Program-made: the position numbers and the translations under genes
NCBI GenBank assembly: GCA_031761405.1
Contig: JASEVX010000001.1
Span: forward strand, 201,404,437 to 201,468,436
Origin: Serripes groenlandicus
Taxonomy: Eukaryota > Mollusca > Bivalvia > Cardiida > Cardiidae
DNA: 64,000 nucleotides
Reading direction: 5' to 3'
Notes under the pieces: model-generated
The model's database searches: none
Seen by the model: only the letters and a program-made list of their open reading frames with translations
What the model was told of the DNA's origin: nothing
Shown here: piece by piece, positions 43,702 to 55,800 of the stretch
Layout: the number at the start of each line of letters is the position of its first letter
Position numbering within the stretch: the stretch's first letter is position 1

Positions 43702-45933
43702 AATTTAAAAAAATGGCAATAACTCATCCAAAAGTAAGTCAAATTAAACGCCCTCGTAATATGCGCAACAACACATTGTACCGATGACTCCTGTGAAGTT
43801 TCATAGAAATGTGGCAAAGGGGTTGTGAGATGAAGGCCGGACAAGAATGAAATGGCAATTTTAAAAAAAGGGCAATAACTCAACCAAAATTAGGTCAAAT
43901 TAAACGCCCTCGTAATATGCGCAACTAGACGTTGTACCGATGACTCCTGTGAAGTTTCATAGAAATGTGGCAAAGGGGTTGTGAGATGAAGGCCGGACAA
44001 GAATGAAATGGCAATTTAAAAAAAGGGCAATAACTCATCCAAAAGTAGGTCAAATTAAACTTTCTCGTAATATGCGCAACAAGACATTGTACCGATGACT
44101 CCTGTGAAGTTTCATAGAAATGTGGCCAAGGGGTTGTGAGATAAAGGCCGGACAAGAAATGTGGACGTACAGACAGACAGACAAACAAATTTAAAAAAAG
44201 GGCAATAACTCATCCAAAAGTAGGTCAAATTAAACGCCCTCGTAATATGTGCAACAACACATTGTACCGATGACTCCTGTGAAGTTTCATAGAAATGTGG
44301 CAAAGGGGTTGTGAGATGAAGGCCGGACAAGAATGAAATGGCAATTTTAAAAAAAGGGCAATAACTCAACCAAAATTAGGTCAAATTCAACGCCCTCGTA
44401 ATATGCGCAACTAGACGTTGTACCGATGACTCCTGTGAAGTTTCATAGAAATGTGGCCAAGGGTTTGTGAGATGAAGGCCGGACAAGAATGAAATGGCAA
44501 TTTAAAAAAAGGGCAATAACTCATCCAAAAGTAGGTCAAATTAAACGCCCTCGTAATATGCGCAACAAGACATTGTACCGATGACTCCTGTGAAGTTTCA
44601 TAGAAATGTGGCCAAGGGGTTGTGAGATAAAGGCCGGACAAGAAATGTGGACGTACAGACGGACACAATTTAAAAAAAGGGCAATAACTCATCCAAAAGT
44701 AGCTCAAATTAAACGCCCTCGTAATATGCGCAGCTAGACTTTGTACCGATGACTCCTGTGAAGTTTCATAGAAATGTGGCAAAGGGGTTGTGAGATGAAG
44801 GCCGGACAAGAATGAAATGGCAATTTTAAAAAAAGGGCAATAACTCATCCAAAAGTAGGTCAAATTAAACGCCCTCGTAATATGCGCAACTAGACGTTGT
44901 ACCGATGACTCCTGTGAAGTTTCATAGAAATGTGGCAAAGGGGTTGTGAGATGAAGACCGGACAAGAATGAAATGGCAATTTTAAAAAAAAGGGCAATAA
45001 CTCATCCAAAAGTAGGTCAAATTAAACGCCCTCGTAATATGCGCAACTAGACGTTGTACCGATGACTCCTGTGAAGTTTCATAGAAATGTGGCAAAGGGG
45101 TTGTGAGATGAAGGCCGGACAAGAATGAAATGGCAATTTAAAAAAAGGGCAATAACTCATCCAAAAGTAGGTCAAATTAAACGCCCTCGTAATATGCGCA
45201 ACTAGACGTTGTACCGATGACTCCTGTGAAGTTTCATAGAAATGTGGTAAAGGGGTTGTGAGAAAAAGGCCGGACAAGAAATGTGGACGTACAGACGGAC
45301 ACAATTTTAAAAAAGGGCAATAACTCATCCAAAAGTAGCTCAAATTAAACGCCCTCGTAATATGCGCAGCTAGACGTTGTACCGATGACTCCTGTGAAGT
45401 GTCATAGAAATGTGGCAAAGGGGTTGTGAGATGAAGGCCGGACAAGAATGAAATGGCAATTTTAAAAAAAGGGCAATAACTCATCCAAAAGTAGGTCAAA
45501 TTAAACGCCCTCGTAATATGCGCAACAAGACATTGTACCGATGACTCCTGTGAAGTTTCATAGAAATGTGGCAAAGGGGTTGTGAGATGAAGACCGGACA
45601 AGAATGAAATGGCAATTTTAAAAAAAGGGCAATAACTCATCCAAAAGTAGGTCAAATTAAACGCCCTCGTAATATGTGCAACTAGACGTTGTACCGATGA
45701 CTCCTGTGAAGTTTCATAGAAATGTGGCAAAGGGGTTGTGAGATGAAGGCCGGACAAGAATGAAATGGCAATTTTAAAAAAGGGCAATAACTCATCCAAA
45801 AGTAGGTCAAATTAAATGCCCTTGTAATATGCGCAACTAGAAGTTGTACCGATGACTCCTGTGAAGTTTCATAGAAATGTGGCCAAGGGGTTGTGAGATA
45901 AAGGCCGGACAAGAAATGTGGACGTACAGACAG

Positions 45934-45968
<35 letters not shown>

Positions 45969-46012
45969 GCGCAGGCAAAAGCAATATGTCTCATCCGGAG
46001 GGGGGAGACATA
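43303..46012. mobile_element. Inverted-end element expanded into 16 tandem ~156 bp units
   Basis: Ends TATGTCTCCCCC (43303) and the inverse GGGGGAGACATA (46012), the right one also forming a local TATGTCTC/GAGACATA hairpin. Between them are 16 units, each starting near GGGCAATAACTCATCC. Two unit types: short (154-157 bp) and long (168-187 bp) with an added GGACGTACAGACAGAC tract. Their order is S L, SSL, SSL, SSSL, SSSL. The layout resembles pearl-type elements of bivalves. Confidence 0.85.
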
Positions 46013-46027
46013 ATGAAACAACTATCC

Positions 46028-46033
46028 TTTATT
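46028..46033 (-). terminator. NRT2-like: Polyadenylation signal AATAAA of the NRT2-like gene
   Basis: AATAAA on the minus strand 47 nt after the stop codon. Cleavage 10-30 nt further would fall at about 45998-46018, at or inside the end of the tandem-repeat element. Confidence 0.7.
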
Positions 46034-46079
46034 ATGTCATCACCGTTTACCGACAGTTGAAACTCGTTACAAAAGTAAA

Positions 46080-46831
46080 TTATTTCCGACACATACAGTG
46101 CCAAATACGACGTTTCTGTACCGCTATAAACAGTGTTAGAAGACTGCCACAAAGAACAACTATTCCAAGAAGCCAGAACCACCTGCTTGGATCTGTGTCT
46201 ACAAGTTGCGACCACAATGTGTTCCAAACCAGAGCCCCTACATTGCCACCGGCGCCTACAAAACCCGCAACGATACCTACCTTTCTCGGGTGAATATAAG
46301 GGACAAGGGCAAATGTCGTGCCTTCTGACATTTGAACACATACACTGAAACATATCATAACTCCAATGGAAGAAGGGATCGTGTTCATTTGACTGAAAAC
46401 AATTAGCAAAACTCCTTCACAAGCCAGACATATAATATGGGCAAGCAGTCGGCCTGGAATCTGGAGAAACTTTCTCAGTAAATCTGAAAATATACCACCC
46501 AGTGCTCTGGCAAACAAGTTCATTAAACCAAAAAGAGAAGCAATCAAACTGGCGGTAGTTTGGCTCAGAAGGCTGCACGCATTGGGGTCATCATCTGATA
46601 CAGACGACATTGTGGTATTTAGCAGGGTACCGTTGGTCATGGACGTCTGGACACCCTCAACACAGTCTTCGATTTTAAATTTGTACAGGAAGTAGAGGTT
46701 CATGACGGTGTTGACTGCAAGTTCTATGCCGAAGGATAGTCCGTATTGAAAGACGAGAACGACGATAGTGATAATCATCCAAACATCACAACCATTACAC
46801 GTGCTGTCCTCTTGCTCGCCGCTTTCGGCGT
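46080..46831 (-). CDS. NRT2-like: NRT2-like exon 3 (residues 282-531)
   Basis: Acceptor TTTTAACAG at 46832-46840, stop TAA at 46080-46082. Acidic loop end AESGEQED, then TM7 to TM12. Carries R390 (LFARALGGIFSD) and the second nitrate signature. The C-terminal tail is short and basic (QKRRIWHCMCRK). Confidence 0.92.
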
Positions 46832-49800
46832 CTGTTAAAAGAAAATGAAATACAATGTTACAAAAGTTTCTGCGATTTCATGTGTGACTAAACTGGTACT
46901 TATCTTCTGTTCCGTCATATTTAAACACCGCTCTTATAAATTACCTTTCAAACGTCACAGTATATTATTTTCTTTACTTGAAAAATAAAATGCTCATTTA
47001 CGCCAATTCAAGGCATCGCGAGTGAAGTCTCGATGTATGAAGAATTTAAACATATATTTGCAGCTTCGTCATCCATTAATACTTGATTTAAGTATGTTTG
47101 GCAAGCTTGTGAAAAGGTATATGAAGAAGATGGCAAAGTGGGACTTAAGTTTTGACCAACAAATCAAAACGTTGGCAGAGTGAGACTAGATAGCCCCAAC
47201 AATTCTTAAGCAGTCGACTTTGAAAATATTGAAAAATGGATGTGGAAATACTCTGTACTAAAAAAACAGACAGATCCGTTCCAGGAATTGATTTAAGTTT
47301 GCCACACTATATTTACCTCTATGCAATATACACCTTCATTTATAGAGGGTATTCATATTCATTCTAACTTTGTCAACCTTTTGAATTTTGTCAAAACTAA
47401 CATCTCACTTTGCAAACCGTTTGATTGTTATCAAAATTAACGTCTCACTTTGCCAATATTTTAATTGTTGTCAAAACTAACGTCTCACTTTGTCAACCTT
47501 TTGAATTTTGTCAAAAATAACGTCTCACTGTTTCAACCTTTTGAATTTTGTCAAAACTAACGTCTCACTTAGCAAACCTTTTAACTTGTATCAAAACTAA
47601 CGGCTCACTTTGTCAACCGTTTGATTTTTATCAAAACTAACGTCTCACTTTGTCAACCTTTTGAATTTTGTCAAAACAAACGTATCACTTTGAAATTCTT
47701 TTGATTTTTATCAAAACTAAAGTCTCACTTGGCAAACCTTTTGATTTTTGTCAAAACTAACGTGTCACTTCGTCATCCTTTTGAATTTTGTCAAAACTAA
47801 CGCCTCAATTTGTAAAGCTTTTGATTTTTAATATTTCCACCTAACATGTAAATACAAGTGTGGAGAATGCATATCTCTGTCTACCTATTAATGTGCAAAC
47901 CAGGGACGTAGATAAGGCTACATTCCTGTAGAAACTAATTTGTATATTTGTATCCGACAAAATTGAATAGTATTGATTGTATTGTATTATCAAATCTATC
48001 ATGCATGACATCTTTGTAATTAGGCGACGAACCACTTTGTTCAAGCCATAGATATGAGCCGTTCCATAGAAAACCAACACTTTGGCCTCTGCGTAATATA
48101 TCGATCAAGATCAGCCTGCACAGTCCGCGCGGGCTAATCCGGCCCGACACCTTCCGTATCATGGGAAAAGAGGTATAGAGTAATGATTCCTGATGTAGAA
48201 AATCCACAGGAGACGAAAAGTGTCTGCCCGGATTAGCCTGCGTGGTATGCTTACGATGATACGGTCGATAATTTACGCAGAGTCCACAATGTTGGTTTTC
48301 TCGCGGAACGGCTCATATGAATTTACATAGCCTAGTCTATTAAAATGAAAAAGATATTTGCTGTATGTAGGGAAAGTGTTATGGTTGGGCTAACATCTGT
48401 TCTATAGTTTCATCCGGTTACTTACGTTTCTCTTGAGTTCTAAAGATGATTAAATATTGTTAATGGATCCTGTTAGAAAATGTTATTTTAGCAAAATGAT
48501 CTCAATACATGTATATGTGCCTCGACAAATGAAAATCAACCTTCGAAGGTTTGGAAAAGAAGAAAGGTTGGTTGATTTTACTTTTCAACAACTTATATGG
48601 CGGCCAGCCAGTTCACATAACCATGTCTTTCCTGGCGTTCTCACACCAGTATTGAACACAACAGTCTTTCCAAGCAACCGTATGCTTTCTCCGAATATAC
48701 TGAAGGGTCATTGGTGGAAGACGAATGGCGCATGCCGCATTGATTTTGTCAAACGTCGGAAACAAGGCTGTCCGCGCTGGATTCAAACGCACAACCGCCC
48801 TATAAGCAGCGAGCAATAAGATCATCCTGATCCTTGACATAGTCCTTTCTCGATCTATCCTATTCGCAAAATGTCTTTCCAAGCAACCGACAGCTTTTCC
48901 TAATATACGGTATATCAATTTTATGAAGCTGAATAGACTTGTCGCAGTGACTTTTGTCAAACGTTTGAAATAATGTTGGCCGAGCATGGATTCGAACTGA
49001 CAACATCTGTATTGACAGCGCACTTCGCTAACTATTGAGAAATTTAGGGTCCTGCATAGGTTTTTGAAAATAAGGGTCATTCGAAGGTTTTAATATGAAT
49101 ATTTATTACGATTGACTTGTATACTGGAACAGCCTCGTGTGTTGTTAGAGACCTCAATAAGTATTTGGGTAACCGGACATTATCCCCTTCGTTACAAACT
49201 GCATATGCGGACATTATCCCCTTCGTCTTTTTCACATGGCGGACATTATCTCCTTCGTCATTTTGTGCACGGTGGACATTAGCCCCTTCAACAGTTTGCC
49301 TATAATTACTCGATAATAATCAAATAACATATTTTCTTAATTGAACAATTATCGGAATTGCATTACAAATATTCAATCAGAAATGTGTGTGTTTAACAGT
49401 TTGCCTATAATTACCTTTACTAGACAGAAGGTCATTAAAGAATTCTTAAACAGTATTGGTTTTAACATTTGACTTACGAAGTAACTCAAGAATATGTTTA
49501 TTTTAGAACAGAACAGATTTTTTTTTAATTTTCAACTTAAGCATAAACAGCTCATGGTTGATATTCACAAATATACATACAGAAATGGTTAAGACAATGA
49601 AATAGTTGAGAAATAGTACTTAACTAAGTTTAAATTAAATAAGTTTAAAATCAAGTTTATATGCATATGTATAAATACACACATATACACACGCAATTGT
49701 ATATATATATATACACATACCCATACACATACTTACATTATATATATATATATATTAATTTCAATATGAAAATAATTATATCAAGAAAGAAAGTGCGACT

Positions 49801-52800
49801 GTTAACGCCCGTCTAATAAGGATGCTTTTTATTTTCAAATAGAGAGTTTTCTCATCTCAAAAGCCTTGAGACAAAATGACGCCAGATTACATAAATATTT
49901 TTTTCTTTCTGTATTTAAGAGTTCTATGAACTTGTACATACTTGGACGTTGTGCGTAATAACGCGGTATGAGTTGTTTTCTAAATGTTTCATAGAACGGA
50001 CAAACTAATACAAAATGGAACTCATCCTCCAAATAATTCAAATTACATAAGGTACAAAATCTTCCCTTTCTGCTAAGTATGTGCTATTTATTGTGCTTAT
50101 TCGAAGAAATATACTTGTTTCCAAAACTGAAATTCATATTTGCAAATAAAGTATATTGTAAAAATGTGATTAGATGTTGTTATACTCTCTCATGTTTTTC
50201 GTCTTTACCATTCGATAATGTTCTTTGCGATAAAAAAAAAAAGAGCTCAAAACGCTTTAAGCAGAGGACTTAAGCAAATATTGAGACAGACGGAGTTGTT
50301 GCTCAAAACAATCAATATCTCCTTTACTCACAAACTGTTCTACTTTTGTTACTAATGAGAATAGGGACTTTCCATACTATTGCCTTGGTGTAGTCAATGT
50401 CGTCTTGGGTACCGGGGATGTGGTAAAGGGAAAGGGAAAAGTGCAGATTAAATAGATGTTCTTGATTAATATCGAAGGGGATAATATCCGCTTTCAGCAA
50501 TCCTTTGAAGGGGATAATGTCCGTATACGAAGGGGATACTGCCCGTTTATATCAATTAGATGAAGGGGATAATGTCCGCGTTCATTAATAAGGTGAAGGG
50601 GATAATGTCCGCGTTCATCAATTAGGTGAAGGGGATACTGTCCGCATTCATCAATTAGATGAAGGGGATAATGTCCGCATGTGAAGGGACTAATGTCAGC
50701 CTGTCCTCTTGTTTACGAAGGGGATAATGTCCGGAGGGGCCAATGTCCGCTATTCGATTATTTTACGACTAGAAGGCGTATGGGAAATATTTAAATCATA
50801 CTTAGCAGACTGGTCCGGTTCTGCGCTGCTCGCAAAGTCTCATATATTGGTGTTAGTGTGACGTGACTGAATTCATATAACTAAAGACGATTGTTTGACG
50901 CAAAGCATCAAAGAGAAGCCGCAATATTTCGTTGCTCATGAAGATATAAGAAAAAAGAACATTTAAATCCACAAAAATTAGAAACATTTAATCTGTAGTC
51001 AGTAATGCTGATATCGGTATTTGAAGATATAAGTTTTATGTAGGATATTTAACCTGGCATGGTCTGTATTTTAAGTAAATGAGATGATTTAGAGTTAAAC
51101 TGATCCTGAAAAGTGACAAATAATACTAAAGATAAATGGACAAGAGGTTATGATAAATTTCAATTTGTACCTAAAACAATCTAATATTTGTATTGAACAC
51201 ACGCCCTTTTATGATAATGTTTTGTCAAATAATGCTGACACACAGAAAATCTGTTTTTGGTTTATATCGGTAAGTCATGATAGTGGATAAGGGTTTAACC
51301 ATTTCCCACATAAAACAAATCTGCAGCAGACGACTTTGAAATTATCAAGTACAAAATATAAAAAATCTCTATAAATGATCGTATGATTATTGAAAAGTGT
51401 TAAAATTGTTGTGGCAGATATTGCACATTATGAGAAATTTCTCCTTTTGCCACAATGATTTCAATGACGTTAAACCTGTCAGACTTTGAAATCATCAAGT
51501 ACAAAACATAGAAAATCTCTATAAATTGTTTTGTGCTTTTATTGATTATGAAAAATGTTTTGACACTATAAACAGAGAATTATTGATACAAAAGCTTATA
51601 ACTTCGGGATTAAGTTCTAAATTTGTTACCATGGTAAAATCATTATATGCTAATGTTACATCATGCATTAAGGTTTCTAATAATGCAAAACTGTCTGATT
51701 TTATAAACATTTCAGTAGGATTGAAACAAGGTGAGCCTTTGTCACCGATATTGTTTATTTTATTTGTTAATGACATAAGCGAGTCTTTTAATATTGATAA
51801 TTTAACAGAAAATGACATAGAATACCTTTCTATATTTATCCTTATGTTTGCGGATGATATGGTTCTTTTCACTACGGATAAACATAGTTTACAAATCCAG
51901 TTGAATAGTATTGCGGATTACGCTATAAAATGGGGATTGAAAATTAATGTTGGTAAGAGTAAAATTTGTATTTTTGAAAAAAGAAAGAAAGTCTGTGATT
52001 TTGAATGGTCTATTGGTGCTGACATTTTAGAAGTAGTGGATCAGTTTTGTTACTTGGGGATTAAATTCTCTAAAACAGGATTAATGCATAATGCTGTTAG
52101 TGCGTTGCATGATCAGGCACTAAGAGCTATGAGTAATCTTTTGTTTTTATTTAAAAAAGTGAAAGTGGATATTAAAACAAAATTACTTTTATTTGATGCA
52201 ATGGTTACACCGATTCTACTATACGGAGCGGAGGTTTGGGGTATATACTGTCTAAAGGCTGTTGAAAAACTACACATTAAATTTTGAAAAATCATTCTTG
52301 GAGTCCGAACACAAACCCCGAACTTCGCTGTTTATGGTGAACTCGGTCGATATCCTTTGACGATAATAGCTCTCGAACGATCACTCAGATATTGGTTAAA
52401 AATTAAAGATAATACAGATAGTTTACGGTACACAGTATACAGTGAGCAAATTATTATATCAAATCGCTCTAAATCTTTCTGGTGCAATAAAGTGAAACAG
52501 AAGCTTGATGATTATGGGTTTTCATATTTAATGAATTCTGATAATACATCCAGCTTATGTTTTAAAACTATTCAAAGACGCATTAGAGACACTTTTATTC
52601 AAGAATGGCTTAGTTCTATAAATAATTGCTCGAGATTAGAGTATTACTGTAAGTTTAAGAATTGTTTTGAATTTGAAAATTATTTAATGAATTTAAAAAA
52701 TGAAAAACTTAGGATTAAATTTAGCCAATTTAGACTATCAGCGCATAAACTTGCAATTGAAACTGGACGATTCGAAAATATTGATAGAGCGAACAGAATT

Positions 52801-55800
52801 TGTAAACTTTGTAATTCAATGCAGATTGAAACAGAATATCACTTCCTATGCATTTGTCCGAAATTCAATGATTTAAGAAAAAGACTCCTTTCTATAACCT
52901 GGCCAACTGTTACCCAATTTACCAATATACTGGCATCAAAAAGAAGAAAGACGCAAGTCAATACGGCAAAATTTATTAAAGAAGCTTTGGAAATGAGAGA
53001 TTTAAGTTTAGAAAATATAGTCTAATTATTTTAAAAATGTATTACTTTTTCAGCAATATAATATATGTATATATTTTGTCTAATGTATGTATAGAATGTA
53101 AATATTTATCATTGTCATATTTTCATGTATCTATTGTTTATGGCCAATGGCATGTCTATTTGCCGAATGCCTAATAAAATTGAGTTGAATTGAATTGAAT
53201 TGAATTATAAATGATAGCAATAATTGAAAAGAGTTGAAATTAGTGTGGCAAATAGAGCAATTGAAAATCAAAGCTGTCGGATTACAAACGCACAATCTCG
53301 AGTGGACGAAAACGATGTGAACTCGTGTCGTGATTAGCATTCAGAAATTCAAGGAAACGTATTTCAATGTTCACGTACTCCGAAAGACTGACAAGAGTGA
53401 AAATGTGGGTATGTCTACAATGTTCGTACAGTCAACATTAATCCTAAAGCGGCCAATCTTACACTGGTAAGTTTTTCAATGAAACAATCAATGTACAATT
53501 CAATAGGTGGGTAAAGTCAATATTTTGTTAACCATTTCCTTAAAATATATGCATTTTAAAGCTGCTGCAGCAGACGACTTTTGAAAACATTGTGACAAAA
53601 GAAGAAACTGCTCACGAGGAATTTATCCTTTTGCTACAATGTTTTCTACTTTATGCCCATATATTATACCTTCATTTAGAAAGATTTTCCAATTTGTACC
53701 TAATGTGATACAGATGTGTTGTACGTGGGAAAGGCTTAAAAATTAAAAGACTGAAATCCAGATGGAAACGAAAAAAAAAAAAAAATAATAATCGAATTCG
53801 CCCTAAATGTTATTCTTTATGTTATGCAAGTAAAGCCAGGGTAGAAAATGTATCGTTTTTTATCAATAAAGTAAACTTGAGTCGTTTTCAATTGTCCCGA
53901 TGAAGGGGTTTCCTATTTAAAAATACTTACCCCGTTACTGACAGGGTAGAATTTGCGATGGAAAAAGTATCGAAAACAAGAAAATCTCACCGATATTAGG
54001 GGTGTGTAATATGTCAGTTATCATATTTTAATGCCCCAAATACAAAAATAACACTTATTTTCTTAAAATTGGATTTTTTTAAATTTAATTATTTCTCAAA
54101 CTGTTAAATCATGACTTTATATTAATAATAAGAGACTTGGCGTACTTTTATATAACAAACATTTAAATTAAATTTTTTGTTAAGCAAAGATATGTTAAAG
54201 AACATTTATACAATATTTTGTTAACTCTTTACCACATACAACAATTCTGCAACAAATGTCTTCCAAAACATTTACCGGTATTCAAACATAAGGACACTAT
54301 CTACAATTGAAAAAACAATCATAATTATAATTGAATAAAGTTGAAAACAATTCTACTTTTGCCATAAAACATATTTCATGTTTTCAAAACATATTTGCTG
54401 CAGAGGTGCCTGAAAGTGTCTGTTTGTATGTAATACAGTTCAGTTAATCCGATCACACTTTGTTTGTACGAACCAGAAGTTGTCATTTCATTTAAGTGTC
54501 TTTGAAGTTCACCGCATCCGTGATAAGACATATTGTCGGCTAGACAAAACAGCGGAAAAAAACCGAATTAACTAGACGGCGTAATTTATCATAAAACAGA
54601 TATGTCTGGTTTAAATCTTTACATGTCTGCATTTTGCGATGACAATTGTTCTCAAAGTTAACTTTGAATCTAGTATGTGCAAAAATAGACGAAATTTTCA
54701 ACGATATTTGCGAAAACAAAATGCATAAATGAATGAAAATGAAAGATGATCGAAATCGTCAAAAAAAACTATTAGAAGAGCGACAGACGAAGTTTTCGTC
54801 ACGCAACATAGTAAAATAGGAAGACATTATACTGAACATGAAAGTCAGATTGTTAAAAACAAAGCAAATGAATAGTTAGGTTGATTGAGATGCCATCTAT
54901 GTGAATCAAAGCGCCAATGGCACTGTAGTGGCGATCGTATGGAAAATCCTGCAAAGTAACAAGCAGTATATCGGTGTAGGGCTTGCGATTTTCAATAATA
55001 GTGCACTCTGGTGCGGGTAAATTTGACAATGTATCAACCCTGCATCTTTTGACAGTAGAATAATGTTAGTTTGCCAGAATGTTGTCTTGGTGATTTTTTA
55101 GTTACGTTCTGAAACTGGTCATGATGTGTTCAAAATTAGGCCATTCCAAATTTATGAAAAATCTATTTGGTACTCGATAGACTATCGTTTTAGCTAATTA
55201 GAATGGCTATTTGTAATCTAAATTGTTTGGGTAATCACATGTTCATCACCAGGTCGCTAGGCCATATTAAGATAAAAAATTGTGTACACTTTAGAAATGA
55301 CAAATTTATCAAGAAAGGAGAGAAAACAGTATCCATTAGTTTGGTGTTTGTTTCAATGATGTCCGATATTAAACAGGTCTGTTCAATTTAGTCCCTTCAC
55401 ATTGCATGATTGAGAGTTGTCAGGGACTTATAAACACAGTGTATTTATATGTCTCTGAGGTTCTTAAACTGCTTCGAAAGATTTGAGTGCAATAACAAAC
55501 ACAAAACATGCACAAAAAGCACAATTTCACTATTTGCCAAACTGTTCAATTTATAAAAATATAGGCATATAATATAATGCTCGATCTCCAAACTAAATTA
55601 GGCTATACTTTCAGCATTGATTGCTAATTGACTCTAGAACGTGCAGACGTGTATACATAACGTGTGTACACACTGACATCGTGTGTCCTTTAAACCTTTG
55701 TAAACCAGTCTTATCATCTAGACGCTTTCATATATTTAAACAAGTACAACATAAAGCGTTTATAATATTGAGCTTTAAGAACACCAGTCTCGCGAGCTAT

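Noticed and set aside
43303..46012. CRISPR array
   Set aside because: Units are contiguous and about 156 bp with no spacer-repeat alternation, and the genome is eukaryotic.
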